A DNA stretch of 64,000 nt from Arenicellales bacterium (GCA_951813075.1 OX638343.1:2025001-2089000), one strand, 5' to 3'. Counted from the first letter of the stretch, positions 25,622 through 35,859 are shown. Program-made: numbers and translations. The notes: generated by a model not told the origin, from the sequence alone.

Positions 25622-27704
25622 TATAATCACCCTCTCTCGGTGTCCAGCGTCGAATCAGTTCCTGTGCATTCTCCGGATACTGCTTTAGGATCATCTGTGC
25701 TGCCTGATTGATTTCGTTGATCATATCGATGTCGCGCGGAAGTTCGGCAATCCGGAAAATCTGCGAGCCAGTCTGGCGGGTACCAAGCAACTCACCAGCC
25801 CCTCGCAGTTTCAGATCGGTCTCCGCGATCCTGAATCCATCAGTGGTCTTGCGCATCACATCCAGACGTTTTTTCGCCGACTGTGACAGCGGTGATTTGA
25901 ATAGCAGTACGCATTGCGCCTGCTCGGCACCCCGGCCGACACGGCCACGAAGCTGATGCAACTGCGAAAGTCCCAGCCGATCGGCACTCTCAATCACCAT
26001 CAGGCTGGCATTGGGTACGTCGACTCCGACCTCGATAACCGTGGTGGCGACCAGTACATCGATTTCCCCGTCCCTGAACGATTTCATGATGCGGTCGCGC
26101 CTGTCATTTTTCAGACGTCCATGCACCAGGCCTATACGATATCCGGGCAGTGATTTTTTGATCACCTTTTCCGTCTCCACCGCGGATTCGACATCCAACA
26201 CCTCGGACTTCTCAATGATCGGGCATACCCAATAGACCTGCTGACCAAAAGCGCGCAATTTCTTTACCATGTCTATCGCATCGCGCCGGTGGCTTGACGG
26301 CATGATTCGAGTCTGCACCGGTTTTCGGCCTGGTGGCAATTCAGTAATGCTGGAGACATCCAGATCCGCGTAAAAGGTCATGGCCAGCGTGCGCGGAATC
26401 GGAGTCGCGGTCATCACCAGCTGATGAGGCACCAGCTCATCGCTTACACCTTTTTGTCGGAATGCGTAGCGTTGACCGACGCCAAACCGGTGCTGCTCGT
26501 CAACGATCACCATGCCGAGATTCTTGAATTCGACTTTCTCCTGAAAAAGTGCATGTGTGCCGATCACTATGTTTGCGTGTCCGAAACGGATTGCGTTGTC
26601 GATATTTTTTCGTGCTTTCACCGACAATCTGCCGGTAAGAAGGTGAACTTCGATACCAAGGGGATCGAACCAACCTTTAAATGACTTCAAATGCTGTTCC
26701 GCGAGCATTTCAGTTGGTGCCATGATGGCGAACTGAAACCCTGAATCCACGGTCCAGGCGGCTGCAGCCGCAGCAACCAGTGTCTTGCCACAACCCACGT
26801 CGCCCTGCAGCAGACGAAGCATGGGGGTGGATTTCTTCAGATCGTCAAGAATCTCGTAGATGACACTGCGTTGCGAGTTCGTCGGTTCAAACGTCAGTGA
26901 GTCCCTGAGCCGTCGCGACAGCGTTCCTTTGGGACGCAACGCCGGCGCACCGACAGATTGGCGCAGTTCCTTGTGCTTTCTTCTGGCAATCTGGAATGAC
27001 ACCATTTCCTCGAAAATCAACCTGCGAACGGCCGGCTGATGGCTCTCTTCGACCTTCAGCTCAAACTCTCCCACCGGCGGTGCATGTATCAACTGCAATG
27101 CATCCTTGAGACCTACCAGGTTATTCTCTTCAAGCGTCTGATTCGGTAGCGGGTCGCTGATGTCGCGTTCCAGAATCAAATCCAGTGCTGATTTGACAAT
27201 GTCACGCATCAGGCCCTGCCCAATTCCTTCTGTCAGACGATAAATCGGTGTGTAACTGTCGCCTTGGATTTCGGGCGGAGGGGAATTGTAGACAGCATAT
27301 TCAGGATGCACCATTTCGTAGGCATTCCCGATTAGACGAACCTCACCGAAACAACGAATCCATGAACTACTCTCCAGTCTGCGTTGCTGCGAGGAATTGA
27401 AGTGGAAAAGACGCATGCGCATGGATCCGGTATCGTCCTCGATGTGTACAAGCAGGCTCCGACGTCGGCCGTAATTGAATCGTACACCACCGATACGACC
27501 GGTAACCATCAAGGTCCGACCAATGGCGATCTCACCGAGCGGAGTTGACTTTGTTCGGTCCTGGTAACGGTATGGCAGATGAAGCACCAGATCCTTGATC
27601 TGGAAAATTCCGATTCTCTCGAGTGAGGATGCCAGCTTGTCGCTCACCCGCGGTAGGACTGTGACAGACAGTTCTTCTAAATTTTGCTGAACCTCCGACT
27701 CCAC
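25611..27704 (-). CDS. recG: ATP-dependent DNA helicase RecG
   Basis: This 697-residue helicase remodels stalled replication forks and branch-migrates Holliday junctions. An N-terminal wedge (OB-fold) domain is followed by helicase lobes: Walker A LQGDVGCGKT, DEQHRFG, TATPIPRT, and near the end QLHQLRGRVGRG. The C-terminus carries the usual TRQTGS and RIAELPRD segments. GTG 27704 is taken as start, 5 bases after the ridA stop; the first residues after it match the RecG N-terminus. The ridA-recG-ubiA order is shared with other gammaproteobacteria. Confidence 0.95.
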   Translation of the reverse strand: MESEVQQNLEELSVTVLPRVSDKLASSLERIGIFQIKDLVLHLPYRYQDRTKSTPLGEIAIGRTLMVTGRIGGVRFNYGRRRSLLVHIEDDTGSMRMRLFHFNSSQQRRLESSSWIRCFGEVRLIGNAYEMVHPEYAVYNSPPPEIQGDSYTPIYRLTEGIGQGLMRDIVKSALDLILERDISDPLPNQTLEENNLVGLKDALQLIHAPPVGEFELKVEESHQPAVRRLIFEEMVSFQIARRKHKELRQSVGAPALRPKGTLSRRLRDSLTFEPTNSQRSVIYEILDDLKKSTPMLRLLQGDVGCGKTLVAAAAAAWTVDSGFQFAIMAPTEMLAEQHLKSFKGWFDPLGIEVHLLTGRLSVKARKNIDNAIRFGHANIVIGTHALFQEKVEFKNLGMVIVDEQHRFGVGQRYAFRQKGVSDELVPHQLVMTATPIPRTLAMTFYADLDVSSITELPPGRKPVQTRIMPSSHRRDAIDMVKKLRAFGQQVYWVCPIIEKSEVLDVESAVETEKVIKKSLPGYRIGLVHGRLKNDRRDRIMKSFRDGEIDVLVATTVIEVGVDVPNASLMVIESADRLGLSQLHQLRGRVGRGAEQAQCVLLFKSPLSQSAKKRLDVMRKTTDGFRIAETDLKLRGAGELLGTRQTGSQIFRIAELPRDIDMINEINQAAQMILKQYPENAQELIRRWTPREGDYSAV

Positions 27705-27709
27705 CGCAA

Positions 27710-28093
27710 CTACAGCGCCATGATGGCTTCCATCTCAACACCGACACCTTTAGGCAACGACGCAACACCAATTGCCGCTCGCGCCGGATATGGTTTGTTG
27801 AAATATTCCGCCATGACTTCATTGACGACCTGAAAATTTCCCAAGTCGACGAGATAGACGGTCAGCTTGACAATGTCATCCAGTCCACCACCAGCGGCTT
27901 CGGCGACAGCTTGCAGGTTTTGGAAGACACGATGAATATGTGCGCGGATGTCTCCCGCGGCAATATCCTGTGTTGTTGGGTCCAGCGGAATCTGCCCCGA
28001 AATATAGACTGTGTTGCCGGTTCTCACAGCCTGCGAATACGCACCGATTGCCTTTGGTGCCTTGTCAGTTGAGATTGTTTCCCTTGTTGCCAT
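27710..28093 (-). CDS. ridA: RidA-family reactive imine deaminase
   Basis: This 127-residue trimeric enzyme hydrolyses 2-aminoacrylate and related imines released by PLP enzymes. Family motifs present are GAYSQAV, YISGQIPLDP, the conserved Arg in PYPARAAIGV and the C-terminal VEMEAIMAL. The length is standard. It lies between spoT and recG on the same strand, as in many gammaproteobacteria. Confidence 0.94.
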   Translation of the reverse strand: MATRETISTDKAPKAIGAYSQAVRTGNTVYISGQIPLDPTTQDIAAGDIRAHIHRVFQNLQAVAEAAGGGLDDIVKLTVYLVDLGNFQVVNEVMAEYFNKPYPARAAIGVASLPKGVGVEMEAIMAL

Positions 28094-28223
28094 CCGATTT
28101 TTCCTCCCGGGTGAGACATTCCTGTTGGAATATCACAAAAACTGATCAATGTCTGTCACCGCTGCAACAGCCGTCTGATGCGTCATGTCAGGCAAGAATT
28201 TTATTGCATGCACAGCTCGAGCA

Positions 28224-30446
28224 TCACACCAACCTGTATCTCTGAATATGAAACACAGAAGGCACTTTCTTGATCTTTCGAATGATTCGCGCCAGATGCT
28301 GGCGATCAGACACATCGATGTCAAACTCAACGGTGACTGACGTCGTATCGGTACCGACAATTCTGCAATCTGCGATATTAACGTCCAGCGATGCGATCTG
28401 CGTCGCAATCTCGCCCAGCAGACCCCTTCGATCTTCAGCATCAATGCGTATGGCAACACGATACACGCCTTCGGGTTTTTCAGTCCAGTAGACTTTCTGC
28501 CATCGCTCGGGGGGAAACTTGGAATTTCGGACGTTGTTACAGTCCGCGATGTGAATCGCGATTCCACCGCCTGTGTTCAGGAAAGCGACGATGGAATCAT
28601 TCGGTATGGGATTGCAGCACTTTGCGTATTTCACGACCATACCTTCGGTACCGTCGATTGACACCGACATGATTTGGCTTTGCACTTTCTCATCTGCAGG
28701 AGATCGATCGGCGAATAACTGCTTGACAATGACCGGCGCAAATCGGCTCCCATTGCCGACTTCCAGAAGAATGGTACGCCAATCGTCAAGCTGCAGTTTC
28801 TTCGCCAGTCCGTTTTTCATCTCATCGGTAATACTGGCATACTTGATTTTCTGACTCTTGAGTTCGTTTCTCAACAGTCGGTCGCCCATCCGGACATAGT
28901 CTTGTGCAGTCTTGTCTTTCAGCGCGAGGCGGATCGCCATTTTTGCCTTCGCAGTGACTGCAAATTTCTCCCACTGCGGATCAGGGTATCCAAAAGCACG
29001 TTTCTTTATCTCCACTTGATCACCGTCTTCAAGCACGGTGTGCATTGCAACTCGCTCACCACCTATCGTGGCCGACTTTGCCAAATTGCCCAGGCCAGTG
29101 TGCACCGCATATGCAAAATCGATTACGGTCGCACCTTTCTTCAGTCGCTTCGGATCTCCTTTGGGCGTTATGACAAAAACACTGTCGAAGAATAGATTGC
29201 GCTTGAGGTTCTCAAGAAACTCACGTCCAACCTGATTGCGATCAACTGAATTATCCAGCAAATCTTTCAACCATGGAATGTCGTCCAATGCGCGAATTTC
29301 AGATGGCTGTACGTTGGTCTTGTAGCTCAGATGTGAGGCGATGCCATATTCTGCGATCTCGTGCATATCGTGAGTTCGGATCTGTATCTCCACTATTCGT
29401 CCGGACTCATCATAGACGCTGGTATGCAGTGACCGATAGCCGTTGATTTTGGGAATCGCGATGTAGTCGTCAAATTCGCGGGAAATCGGTTTGTAGTTCT
29501 TGTGAATGACACCGAGCGCTCGATAGCAATCATCTTCGCTGTCGAGCACCACACGAAACCCGACAAGATCCTTGATTGCGGTAAAGGAGATGGACTGATT
29601 TGATTCACGCTTTCGCCGCATCTTTTCGTGAATGGCCGAGACATTTTTCTCGCGCCACGATACATCTGCCGAAATACCATGCTCCTCCAATATGTTGGTT
29701 ATAGTCTTGACGTGGCGGTTGATGGAAATGGTAGCTCGGGATCTGACGTTTCTTCTGATTGCGTTGGCGATGGTGCGGTAGCGGTTGGGGTAGATGGCTT
29801 GAAAACATAGGTCTTCCAATTTCCGATGCCACTCATGCATGCCCATCATGTAAGTCATCGGAATGTAGATGTCGCGTGTCTGATTGACGATTCTCTTGCG
29901 CTTGTCCAAGCGGTGTACATCCAGAGTTTCCAGATTGTGCATTCTGTCGGCGAGTTTGATCAGAATTATACGGATATCGCCCGCCGCCGCGACCAGCATG
30001 CGTCGGACATTCTCTGCCTCCTCGTCATCCTTGTCTTTGAATTCAGTTCCTGTGACCTTGCTTACGCCACTGACCAAGTTGGCGACATCTTCCCCGAATT
30101 CGCGCCTGAGTGTGTCCCAAGTCACGCTTGTGTCTTCCAGGGTGTCGTGAAGGATGGCAGCCATGATGGTATGGCTGTCCAATTTGAGTTTGACAAGCAG
30201 TTCGGCGACTGCCAGCGGGTGGTTGATGTATTTTTCGCCTTTGATCCGCCGCTGTCCAGCGTGGGCGGCTGCGCCTATCTCATAGGATCTGCGAACTTCT
30301 TCGATTTCCTGTTTGTCAAGATACTCAGCCAGCAGGTTGCAAAGATTTTCAAACTGCCGTTTTTCCTTGTCTGGTATACCAAGACGGCGATACAGTTCAA
30401 TTAACTTGCTGCTCGATGTCTTGATCAGCTGGTTGGCTGTCGGCAT
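28224..30446 (-). CDS. spoT: bifunctional (p)ppGpp synthetase/hydrolase SpoT
   Basis: This protein of about 740 residues makes and degrades the alarmone (p)ppGpp. The HD hydrolase domain has His100/Asp101 and Glu104/Asp105 in [11 protein letters not shown], so hydrolase activity is likely. The synthetase domain follows with [11 protein letters not shown] and [15 protein letters not shown], then a TGS domain ([13 protein letters not shown]), a zinc-finger-like YAKCCNPIP region and a C-terminal ACT domain. ATG 30446 is chosen because it gives the normal SpoT length; the frame opens further upstream but within rpoZ. The start lies 50 bases inside the 3' end of rpoZ, and no clear ribosome binding site is seen. 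Confidence 0.94.
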   Translation of the reverse strand: MPTANQLIKTSSSKLIELYRRLGIPDKEKRQFENLCNLLAEYLDKQEIEEVRRSYEIGAAAHAGQRRIKGEKYINHPLAVAELLVKLKLDSHTIMAAILHDTLEDTSVTWDTLRREFGEDVANLVSGVSKVTGTEFKDKDDEEAENVRRMLVAAAGDIRIILIKLADRMHNLETLDVHRLDKRKRIVNQTRDIYIPMTYMMGMHEWHRKLEDLCFQAIYPNRYRTIANAIRRNVRSRATISINRHVKTITNILEEHGISADVSWREKNVSAIHEKMRRKRESNQSISFTAIKDLVGFRVVLDSEDDCYRALGVIHKNYKPISREFDDYIAIPKINGYRSLHTSVYDESGRIVEIQIRTHDMHEIAEYGIASHLSYKTNVQPSEIRALDDIPWLKDLLDNSVDRNQVGREFLENLKRNLFFDSVFVITPKGDPKRLKKGATVIDFAYAVHTGLGNLAKSATIGGERVAMHTVLEDGDQVEIKKRAFGYPDPQWEKFAVTAKAKMAIRLALKDKTAQDYVRMGDRLLRNELKSQKIKYASITDEMKNGLAKKLQLDDWRTILLEVGNGSRFAPVIVKQLFADRSPADEKVQSQIMSVSIDGTEGMVVKYAKCCNPIPNDSIVAFLNTGGGIAIHIADCNNVRNSKFPPERWQKVYWTEKPEGVYRVAIRIDAEDRRGLLGEIATQIASLDVNIADCRIVGTDTTSVTVEFDIDVSDRQHLARIIRKIKKVPSVFHIQRYRLV

Positions 30447-30726
30447 CCTCTGGCGTATCGTCTTCGGCTCGCGGCTCTTCCAATTCCTCCGACTGGAATT
30501 CGAAAGGGTTGGCAATGGTCGGCATGTCGTCTTCGTCAAGAATGCTGGCCGTAACCAGGCCATCGGCAATCTCGCGAAGGGCAATCACCGTATTCTTGTC
30601 ATTGTCCCGATCGACCAAAGGTTCGGCGCCAGCAGCCAACTGCCGTGCGCGTTTGGTCGCGATCAAAACCAGCTGAAATCTATTTTCAACCCTTTCAAGA
30701 CAATCTTCTACAGTAATTCGTGCCAT
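30397..30726 (-). CDS. rpoZ: RNA polymerase omega subunit
   Basis: Omega (109 residues) helps assemble and stabilise RNA polymerase by binding the beta-prime C-terminus. The conserved start MARITVEDC and the block ATKRARQL (residues 23-30) are present, followed by an acidic C-terminal tail that is longer than in enterics. It is the first gene of rpoZ-spoT-ridA-recG-ubiA. The usual upstream neighbour gmk is missing here; a decayed amidohydrolase lies on the other side of the promoter. Confidence 0.95.
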   Translation of the reverse strand: MARITVEDCLERVENRFQLVLIATKRARQLAAGAEPLVDRDNDKNTVIALREIADGLVTASILDEDDMPTIANPFEFQSEELEEPRAEDDTPEDADSQPADQDIEQQVN

Positions 30727-30791
30727 TTGTTACCTCTGAGAGCTGCGTTGTCAGGAACTGACGGAAATGTGTTCAATGGGTTATCTGGATG

Positions 30792-30821
30792 ATTATATAT
30801 GTGCTGGATTTCCGTTTTCAA
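30792..30821 (-). promoter_or_regulatory. sigma-70-type promoter for rpoZ-spoT
   Basis: Read on the minus strand, TTGAAA (complement of 30816-30821) is followed after 18 bases by TATAAT (complement of 30792-30797). The start of transcription would be about 60 bases before the rpoZ ATG. Both boxes are close to consensus, so this is likely the main promoter of the rpoZ-spoT unit. Confidence 0.6.
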
Positions 30822-31163
30822 TTTATTGTACTGGTTCAATGCATTGGCGTATACTAAATATCTACTCAAAGGATTGGTGAAGTTCGTTTAGATACAACTG
30901 CTTTCAATGGAATTGGCGTTATAGGGATTTTATGTTCGCGTAATTTTTGGGGTTTAGACACATGAGCCAAACGTCCGCGCAAATTAGAGTTGTTTTGGCA
31001 TCTGGTTAGTCAAGAAATGCGAAATTTCATTGAACGGCATACATTTAGTCGATCATAATCCTGATGTTTGCAGTGATATTGCTTTGGGCAATATTTGCGG
31101 TCTGGCCAGAATGGGTTGTCGCACTGATCGGGCGCAAGAAGACTTTCGTCAATACTCTGCTCA
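30822..31163. other. intergenic/degenerate region upstream of the amidohydrolase remnant
   Basis: No intact gene is visible. A plus-strand frame at 31064-31219 begins MFAVILLWAIFAVWPEWVVA, a membrane-like stretch, but has no ribosome binding site and ends in the pseudogene. This may be the decayed upstream part of the amidohydrolase locus or a separate lost gene. Confidence 0.3.
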
Positions 31164-31869
31164 ATGGACTCACGCTTGGCGGGCAAAACAAGACTGGATG
31201 TGGTCATTCGCAATGCCATTAACGCTGGCAAGTTTCCCGGACCGCGATATACCGCGTCAGGTCCAGAGATTATATCGGTTGAAGGGCTTGGTGACGCGAG
31301 CCTGCCTCATATACCAGACCAGGTCTCAATCTCGGCATTGTCGTTTCTGGGCCGGAGGAGATTCGTCGCACTGTTCGTGAGCTGATCAAGTGGGGCGTAG
31401 ACACGATCAAAATTAATTTATCAGGTGAAGAGATTACGGACATGCCAGCGAGAGCGAATCAATTTCGGATGAGGAAATTGCAATGGCAGTGAGCGAAGCC
31501 AAGCGTCGTGGTATTCGCGTGCTTATCGGTGGTGACTAAGGATTCGCATGGACGCCCCACGGAACCAATGCGAAGGACATCGAGTATTTTGTCGACATGG
31601 TGGGAATGTCTCCAATGGAAGCCATACAAGCTGCCACACGATATGGCGGCGAAATGATGGGGATGGGGCATGAACTGGGAATTATACGAGAAGGTTACTT
31701 GGCCGACATGCTGTTGGTCGATGGAGACCCAATTTCCAACGTGAGTATTCTCCAGGACCATAAGCGGATTGTGATGATCATGCAGGACGGGAAATTCCAT
31801 AAACGACCGAATTCACGTGAGATGGGCGTTTCACGCGACTTTCGATACAGCGCTGCCATAGCGAACTGA
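31164..31869 (+). pseudogene. decayed amidohydrolase-family enzyme
   Basis: Three frames read in turn give one amidohydrolase (imidazolonepropionase-like) protein. Frame one (from 31164) has AGKTRLDVVIRNAINAGK and GPRY. After a frameshift near 31320 the next frame has GLNLGIVVSGPEEIRRTV and WGVDTIKINLSG. A further shift near 31450 gives DEEIAMAVSEAKRRGIRV, then GGD, a TAA at 31537-31539 in place of a Tyr codon, and GFAWTPHGTNAKDIEYF in the same frame, ending with REGYLADMLLVDGDPIS and a stop at 31869. The segment that normally lies between the GIRV and GGD blocks, with the metal-binding His, is missing. The enzyme cannot be functional. Confidence 0.82.
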
Positions 31870-32039
31870 GTCGCGCGACGCGAACCGGCAATTTTGTTGA
31901 TTTCTGACCCGTTTTGGTTGTCTATCCCGAAACTACCGCGATTTGTGCCGCAAGTCATGGAATTCGAGAGCAAGCACGTAAAATGCTCGGGCAGTGTCAA
32001 TTTCCGGAGCTGAATACCATATAAGTGAAGCCTCTTACC

Positions 32040-32543
32040 ATGACGTCAGGAAAAATGATCAATGTACTATTCTTGTGCACCGGAAACTCGGCGCGCAGCA
32101 TACTCTGCGAGACCGCCCTCAACTGCGTCGGAAAAGGGAAATTCGCAGGATTCAGTGCCGGAAGCCAACCCAAAGACGAAGTCCACCCGATGACACTCAA
32201 GACACTCGAAACATTCGGTATCGCTGCAGAGGATTGTCGTTCCAAGAGTTGGGACGAGTTTTCCGGCGCAGATGCGCCGATTATGGACATTGTTGTGACC
32301 GTTTGCGACAACGCTGCTGCAGAAGTTTGTCCGGTGTGGCCAGCGTCGCCTGTCACAGTGCATTGGAGCATCCCAGACCCGGCAACTGTTGACGGCCCTT
32401 CGATTGCGCAGGAACAGGCATTTGAACGAGCGTGGCGAACTGCGAGACAGTGTGTATCCGAACTGGTAAATACGGTAAATGAGGAACCAACACCGGCAGT
32501 ATTGTCACAACGGTTGAATGCGATTTCGATAGATTCCAATTAG
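32040..32543 (+). CDS. arsC: arsenate reductase, low-molecular-weight phosphatase fold
   Basis: This protein of 167 residues has the thioredoxin-coupled ArsC pattern. The phosphatase loop CTGNSAR (Cys13 to Arg19) holds the nucleophile, and Cys89 and Cys97 in VCDNAAAEVCP are the pair that forms the resolving disulfide relay. The DPAT segment holds the general acid Asp. It reduces arsenate to arsenite in the cytoplasm. No arsenite pump or ArsR is adjacent, so the gene stands alone, with export presumably encoded elsewhere. The ATG at 32040 is chosen; ATG 32055 with AGGA just upstream is an alternative. Confidence 0.85.
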   Translation: MTSGKMINVLFLCTGNSARSILCETALNCVGKGKFAGFSAGSQPKDEVHPMTLKTLETFGIAAEDCRSKSWDEFSGADAPIMDIVVTVCDNAAAEVCPVWPASPVTVHWSIPDPATVDGPSIAQEQAFERAWRTARQCVSELVNTVNEEPTPAVLSQRLNAISIDSN

Positions 32544-32674
32544 CGTGAATCATATGCGGATATAGTTGCCAGTGAATCTCCTGATTTCCTGCTTATAGGG
32601 AATCAGTCAGCCTGTTTGAGCGATTCAATAATCTGATTCGGCGCCATGCAATCGTGCGCTAAAATGAGAACATC

Positions 32675-33358
32675 ATGACTTCCAATGACTCCCATAAGGT
32701 TTCCGTCAGAGTTTGGGACCTTCCAGTTCGAGTCTTTCACTGGTTGTTGGCTGTGCTGATTACCGTCATGTACATCAGTGCAAAACTCGAGAATTTTGAT
32801 GTTCATATCATCGCTGGCAAAAGTATCGCCATCCTTCTCGTAGCCAGAATAATATGGGGATTCGTAGGCAGTTCAAACGCCCGTTTCTCAGCTCTATTCT
32901 TCCACCCACGCGAATATGTGAACTATATCGCGGAGCTACCTCAGAGAAAACCCGGTTACAGTGTAGCGCACAGCCCGATCGGATCAGTCGCGGTGATCGT
33001 GATCCTATCGATCATTTCGGTCCAAGTTGCAACCGGACTCGTAGCATCGGATATAGATGGACTGATCGAAGGCCCTTTTGCCTACTATGTGAGTTATGAC
33101 ATGAGCCGCTGGGCAACTGATATCCACCTGACAAACAAAACGCTGTTGCTGTATATCATCGGCCTGCATCTGGCGGCCAACGCGTTTTATTACCTCTATA
33201 AAAAAGACAACCTGATCAGTCCTATGATCACTGGCGCACGAAAGATTCCGCAAAACCTCTCGTCAAATCTGCCGGTCATTGCACCGATATGGAAGGGTAT
33301 AGCCACCATTGTGATATCCGCAGCGGTCATGCTGTGGATTTTCAACCAATACGGCTGA
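32675..33358 (+). CDS. cytochrome b561-type membrane protein
   Basis: This 227-residue inner-membrane protein has about four transmembrane helices of the di-heme cytochrome b561/nickel-hydrogenase cytochrome b type. The N-terminal VRVWDLPVRVFHW holds the first heme-ligand His, and later His residues in VAHSPIG, TDIHLT and IGLHLAANA can supply the others. It is probably a quinone-linked electron carrier. It faces a cytochrome c' gene on the other strand across 59 bases; these two families often occur together, which suggests electron transfer between them. Confidence 0.87.
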   Translation: MTSNDSHKVSVRVWDLPVRVFHWLLAVLITVMYISAKLENFDVHIIAGKSIAILLVARIIWGFVGSSNARFSALFFHPREYVNYIAELPQRKPGYSVAHSPIGSVAVIVILSIISVQVATGLVASDIDGLIEGPFAYYVSYDMSRWATDIHLTNKTLLLYIIGLHLAANAFYYLYKKDNLISPMITGARKIPQNLSSNLPVIAPIWKGIATIVISAAVMLWIFNQYG

Positions 33359-33417
33359 ATCCTCGAGAACTTTCTAACAAAGTTGGTGTCGCTTGTCTTG
33401 CGTCAACCGGTCATCTA

Positions 33418-33915
33418 TCAATTATCTTTCTTCTGGCGAAATGTCTCGTGACAAGTGCGGCATCCATTGCCGCCCAGCGCCTTGACACTTGCGGCAACCT
33501 CTCCCTTGTCGCCTGATTCGAAAGCTGCTTCAACCGCCATTGCAGGTTCCACCAAACCATTGGCTGCATCAACAAAGTCGTCCCACTTCTCCCAGATAAC
33601 GGCTTTGGCTTCACTGTCCTCAAATTGTGCCATCCCGGTATCCTTTGGAAACAAGTCGGGTATGCTTGGCGCGTTCTCCGCGATTTCCGACGCCATGGCA
33701 GCCAGCTCAAGTGGTTCACCATCTCCCCTCTTCAGATAGTTCGTAAACGCTCTCATAGCGCTTCCCATGCCCTTCATGAATTCGCTTCTGGATTCAAGTA
33801 CAGCCTCTGCTTGCTCAGCGGACTCAACCATTGCGGGTTCAGTCGCGTGTACGATCGAACCCGTCATGCCCAGCGCGAGCAACGCAACGATTGGAAGTTT
33901 TGTTGTGATTTTCAT
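33418..33915 (-). CDS. cytochrome c', periplasmic four-helix heme protein
   Basis: From ATG 33915 this gives 165 residues. A Sec signal peptide (MKITTKLPIVALLALGMTGS) is followed by a helical domain ending in the heme c attachment motif CRTCH near the C-terminus, which is the diagnostic arrangement of cytochrome c'. Such proteins bind NO and CO and may protect against nitrosative stress. An in-frame upstream ATG at 33975 would add 20 residues before the signal and is rejected. It converges on the cytochrome b561 gene. Confidence 0.88.
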   Translation of the reverse strand: MKITTKLPIVALLALGMTGSIVHATEPAMVESAEQAEAVLESRSEFMKGMGSAMRAFTNYLKRGDGEPLELAAMASEIAENAPSIPDLFPKDTGMAQFEDSEAKAVIWEKWDDFVDAANGLVEPAMAVEAAFESGDKGEVAASVKALGGNGCRTCHETFRQKKDN

Positions 33916-33987
33916 AACTTTATCTCGATTTTTTGTGAATTTAGAGAAATTATAGTGTTGGCTGCACAAAATCAAAAATTTAATCAG

Positions 33988-34959
33988 TTAAACAACTTCG
34001 CGAATTCTTTGCATATTCGACTGACGATTCATTCGCGCTGCGAGCGCGGTGTCTATGTCAACTTCAATGAACTTTACATCCATATTCGGCTGCAACTGTC
34101 CGATAAGATCCATGTCAGCCGAAATCACTGTTCCAATCATGAAATAGCCGCCACCGGAAACTGCATCACGATGAAGGACAATCGGTTCCGTACCTCCGGG
34201 CACCTGAATCGAACCGTAAGGATAGCAACTGTCCACAATATTGGAAGGATCCGAGCCTGCGCCGAATGGTTGTTTTCGCTCATTGAACCGCAGTGCACGT
34301 CCGTGTTGAAACCGGTAGCCTATACGATCGGCTTCTGAGGCTACTTTCCACGTATCGTCAAAAAAATATTTTTGTGAATCTTCAGTAATTCGATGCCAGT
34401 AAAGTCCAGGTACTACCCGAAGCTCAGCGGATGAGCCAAGCCCACGCCTCAGGTTTGCTGGCACCTGACGTCCCTCATCGACGGTTATCGAACTATCACC
34501 GATTTCAAGTTTGTCACCGGACTGGAGATTACGACCTTCATGCCCGCCCAGAGCACCTAGTCCGTAAGTCGATCGACTGCCCAGAACAACCGGAACATCG
34601 ATTCCGCCAGAAACTGCAATGTAGGAACGAGCGCCAGCCTTTAAAAATTCAAAACTCAGAGTCTGACCGGACTTTACGGAAAAGGATGTCCAGATTTCTT
34701 TCGGTTCACCATCGACTTTCAGTGGTAGTTCCGCACCCGTTACGGCCACCATAGCATCGGTGGTAAACTCTATTTCCGGACCGAGAAATACAGCCTCGAG
34801 AACTGCAGAGCCTTCAGGATTGCCGACCAGATGATTTGCCGCACGAAGTGCAAAGCGATCCATCCCGCCAGAAATTGGAATTCCAAGATGATAATAGCCC
34901 GGACGCCCCAGATCTTGTACAGAAGTCGCCAAACCCGGTGAAATAATCTTAATTCCCAT
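33988..34959 (-). CDS. PxpC/KipA-family carboxyltransferase subunit (AHS2 domain)
   Basis: This 323-residue protein has the AHS2/KipA fold, homologous to half of the carboxyltransferase region of urea carboxylase and to 5-oxoprolinase subunit C. Typical segments are SVQDLGRPGY, GIPISGGMD, SYIAVSGGIDVP and the late HRDAVSGGGY. The ATG at 34959 overlaps the end of the PxpB gene by 11 bases; an upstream frame with an earlier start lies inside pxpB and is not used. PxpB and PxpC pair to form one functional unit. The neighbouring biotin carboxylase and carrier suggest a carboxylase role here rather than, or in addition to, plain 5-oxoprolinase. Confidence 0.86.
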   Translation of the reverse strand: MGIKIISPGLATSVQDLGRPGYYHLGIPISGGMDRFALRAANHLVGNPEGSAVLEAVFLGPEIEFTTDAMVAVTGAELPLKVDGEPKEIWTSFSVKSGQTLSFEFLKAGARSYIAVSGGIDVPVVLGSRSTYGLGALGGHEGRNLQSGDKLEIGDSSITVDEGRQVPANLRRGLGSSAELRVVPGLYWHRITEDSQKYFFDDTWKVASEADRIGYRFQHGRALRFNERKQPFGAGSDPSNIVDSCYPYGSIQVPGGTEPIVLHRDAVSGGGYFMIGTVISADMDLIGQLQPNMDVKFIEVDIDTALAARMNRQSNMQRIREVV

Positions 34960-35824
34960 GAAGCATCTCCCCAATGTTCTTGTTGTATTCATCAATTCCG
35001 CTTTGAAATTCATCCAGCGAAAAGTTAAGTTCACGGATGACGGGTTCAAATCGTCCAGTCTCGACAGCCTCTAACTCCTCATCGTAAGCAGCACGGTCAA
35101 TCGGTTTAAATTTCACAATATCACCCGGATTGAAAAACACCATGAATTCTCGCAGATGACTGATCTCCTGCTTCGGATCAAAAATCGGCATCGGAGTAAT
35201 ACCAAACATCTGATAACCGCCAGCGCCTCTGACCGAATAAATACAGGCAAAACATCCACCGTAGCCGACAGTTTGTTTAGGTGTATCAGTTCGTGGACGG
35301 AGATATTTTGGAACCTCAATTTGTCGCTCGCGGTCAACCATCTGAAACATGAAAGGCAAGCCTGCCACGAATCCAACCATAGTGACAAACCATGGCGACC
35401 CGGAATGTGCTTCGATAAAAGACTCAATCGAATCAAACCCGTTAATTCGAGCAGCATATTCCAGATCAGTACTGTCCGGGTCCTGATGTCGTTCCCTGAA
35501 ACGCATTAGTGTCTCATGTGTCCAAGGATCGTTGTAATAGACGGGGACCTCAACAACGCGCGTTTGCAAAATCGACTCGGCATTTTTCATCGCCGATTCA
35601 ATGCTCTTTAATTCCGCCAACAAATCGTTTGGTTTTATCTGATCGGGGTTGTATTTGATTTGATAGGATGCGTTAGCAGGGCAAACTTCGACGATTCCAT
35701 CAATCTGGCTTTCCTTCACTACCTTGGTTACTGAAAGGCTTCTGAAGAACGCCTCCAAGGACATCTCTTCGTCAACTTCGGCAAAAATGTGGTCATCTCC
35801 ACCGAATGAATATCTGGTTTTCAT
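34949..35824 (-). CDS. PxpB/KipI-family carboxyltransferase subunit (AHS1 domain)
   Basis: This 291-residue protein has the AHS1/KipI domain, partner of PxpC. Recognisable parts are VEVPVYYNDP near residue 95, FVAGLPFMF, KQTVGYGGCFACIYSVRGAGG and a late GDIVKFKPID. It is somewhat longer than E. coli PxpB, with a C-terminal extension. With PxpA and PxpC it would form an ATP-dependent 5-oxoprolinase-type enzyme; with the biotin parts next door it could be the carboxyl-accepting half of a split carboxylase. It lies 35 bases after the biotin carboxylase gene. Confidence 0.86.
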   Translation of the reverse strand: MKTRYSFGGDDHIFAEVDEEMSLEAFFRSLSVTKVVKESQIDGIVEVCPANASYQIKYNPDQIKPNDLLAELKSIESAMKNAESILQTRVVEVPVYYNDPWTHETLMRFRERHQDPDSTDLEYAARINGFDSIESFIEAHSGSPWFVTMVGFVAGLPFMFQMVDRERQIEVPKYLRPRTDTPKQTVGYGGCFACIYSVRGAGGYQMFGITPMPIFDPKQEISHLREFMVFFNPGDIVKFKPIDRAAYDEELEAVETGRFEPVIRELNFSLDEFQSGIDEYNKNIGEMLHGN

Positions 35825-35859
35825 TTGTGATTACCTCTTTTTTATGTCAACCGAGTCGC

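Noticed and set aside
31064..31219. Membrane-like frame starting MFAVILLWAIF before the amidohydrolase remnant
   Set aside because: No ribosome binding site and it runs into the pseudogene; noted only as a possible relic.
33368..33384. AACTTT/AAAGTT hairpin between the cytochrome genes as a terminator
   Set aside because: Six A/T-rich pairs without a T run are too weak to call.
33625..34338. Plus-strand frame of 237 codons opposite the cytochrome c' and PxpC genes
   Set aside because: It is antisense to two well-supported genes and its Cys- and His-rich product has no domain.
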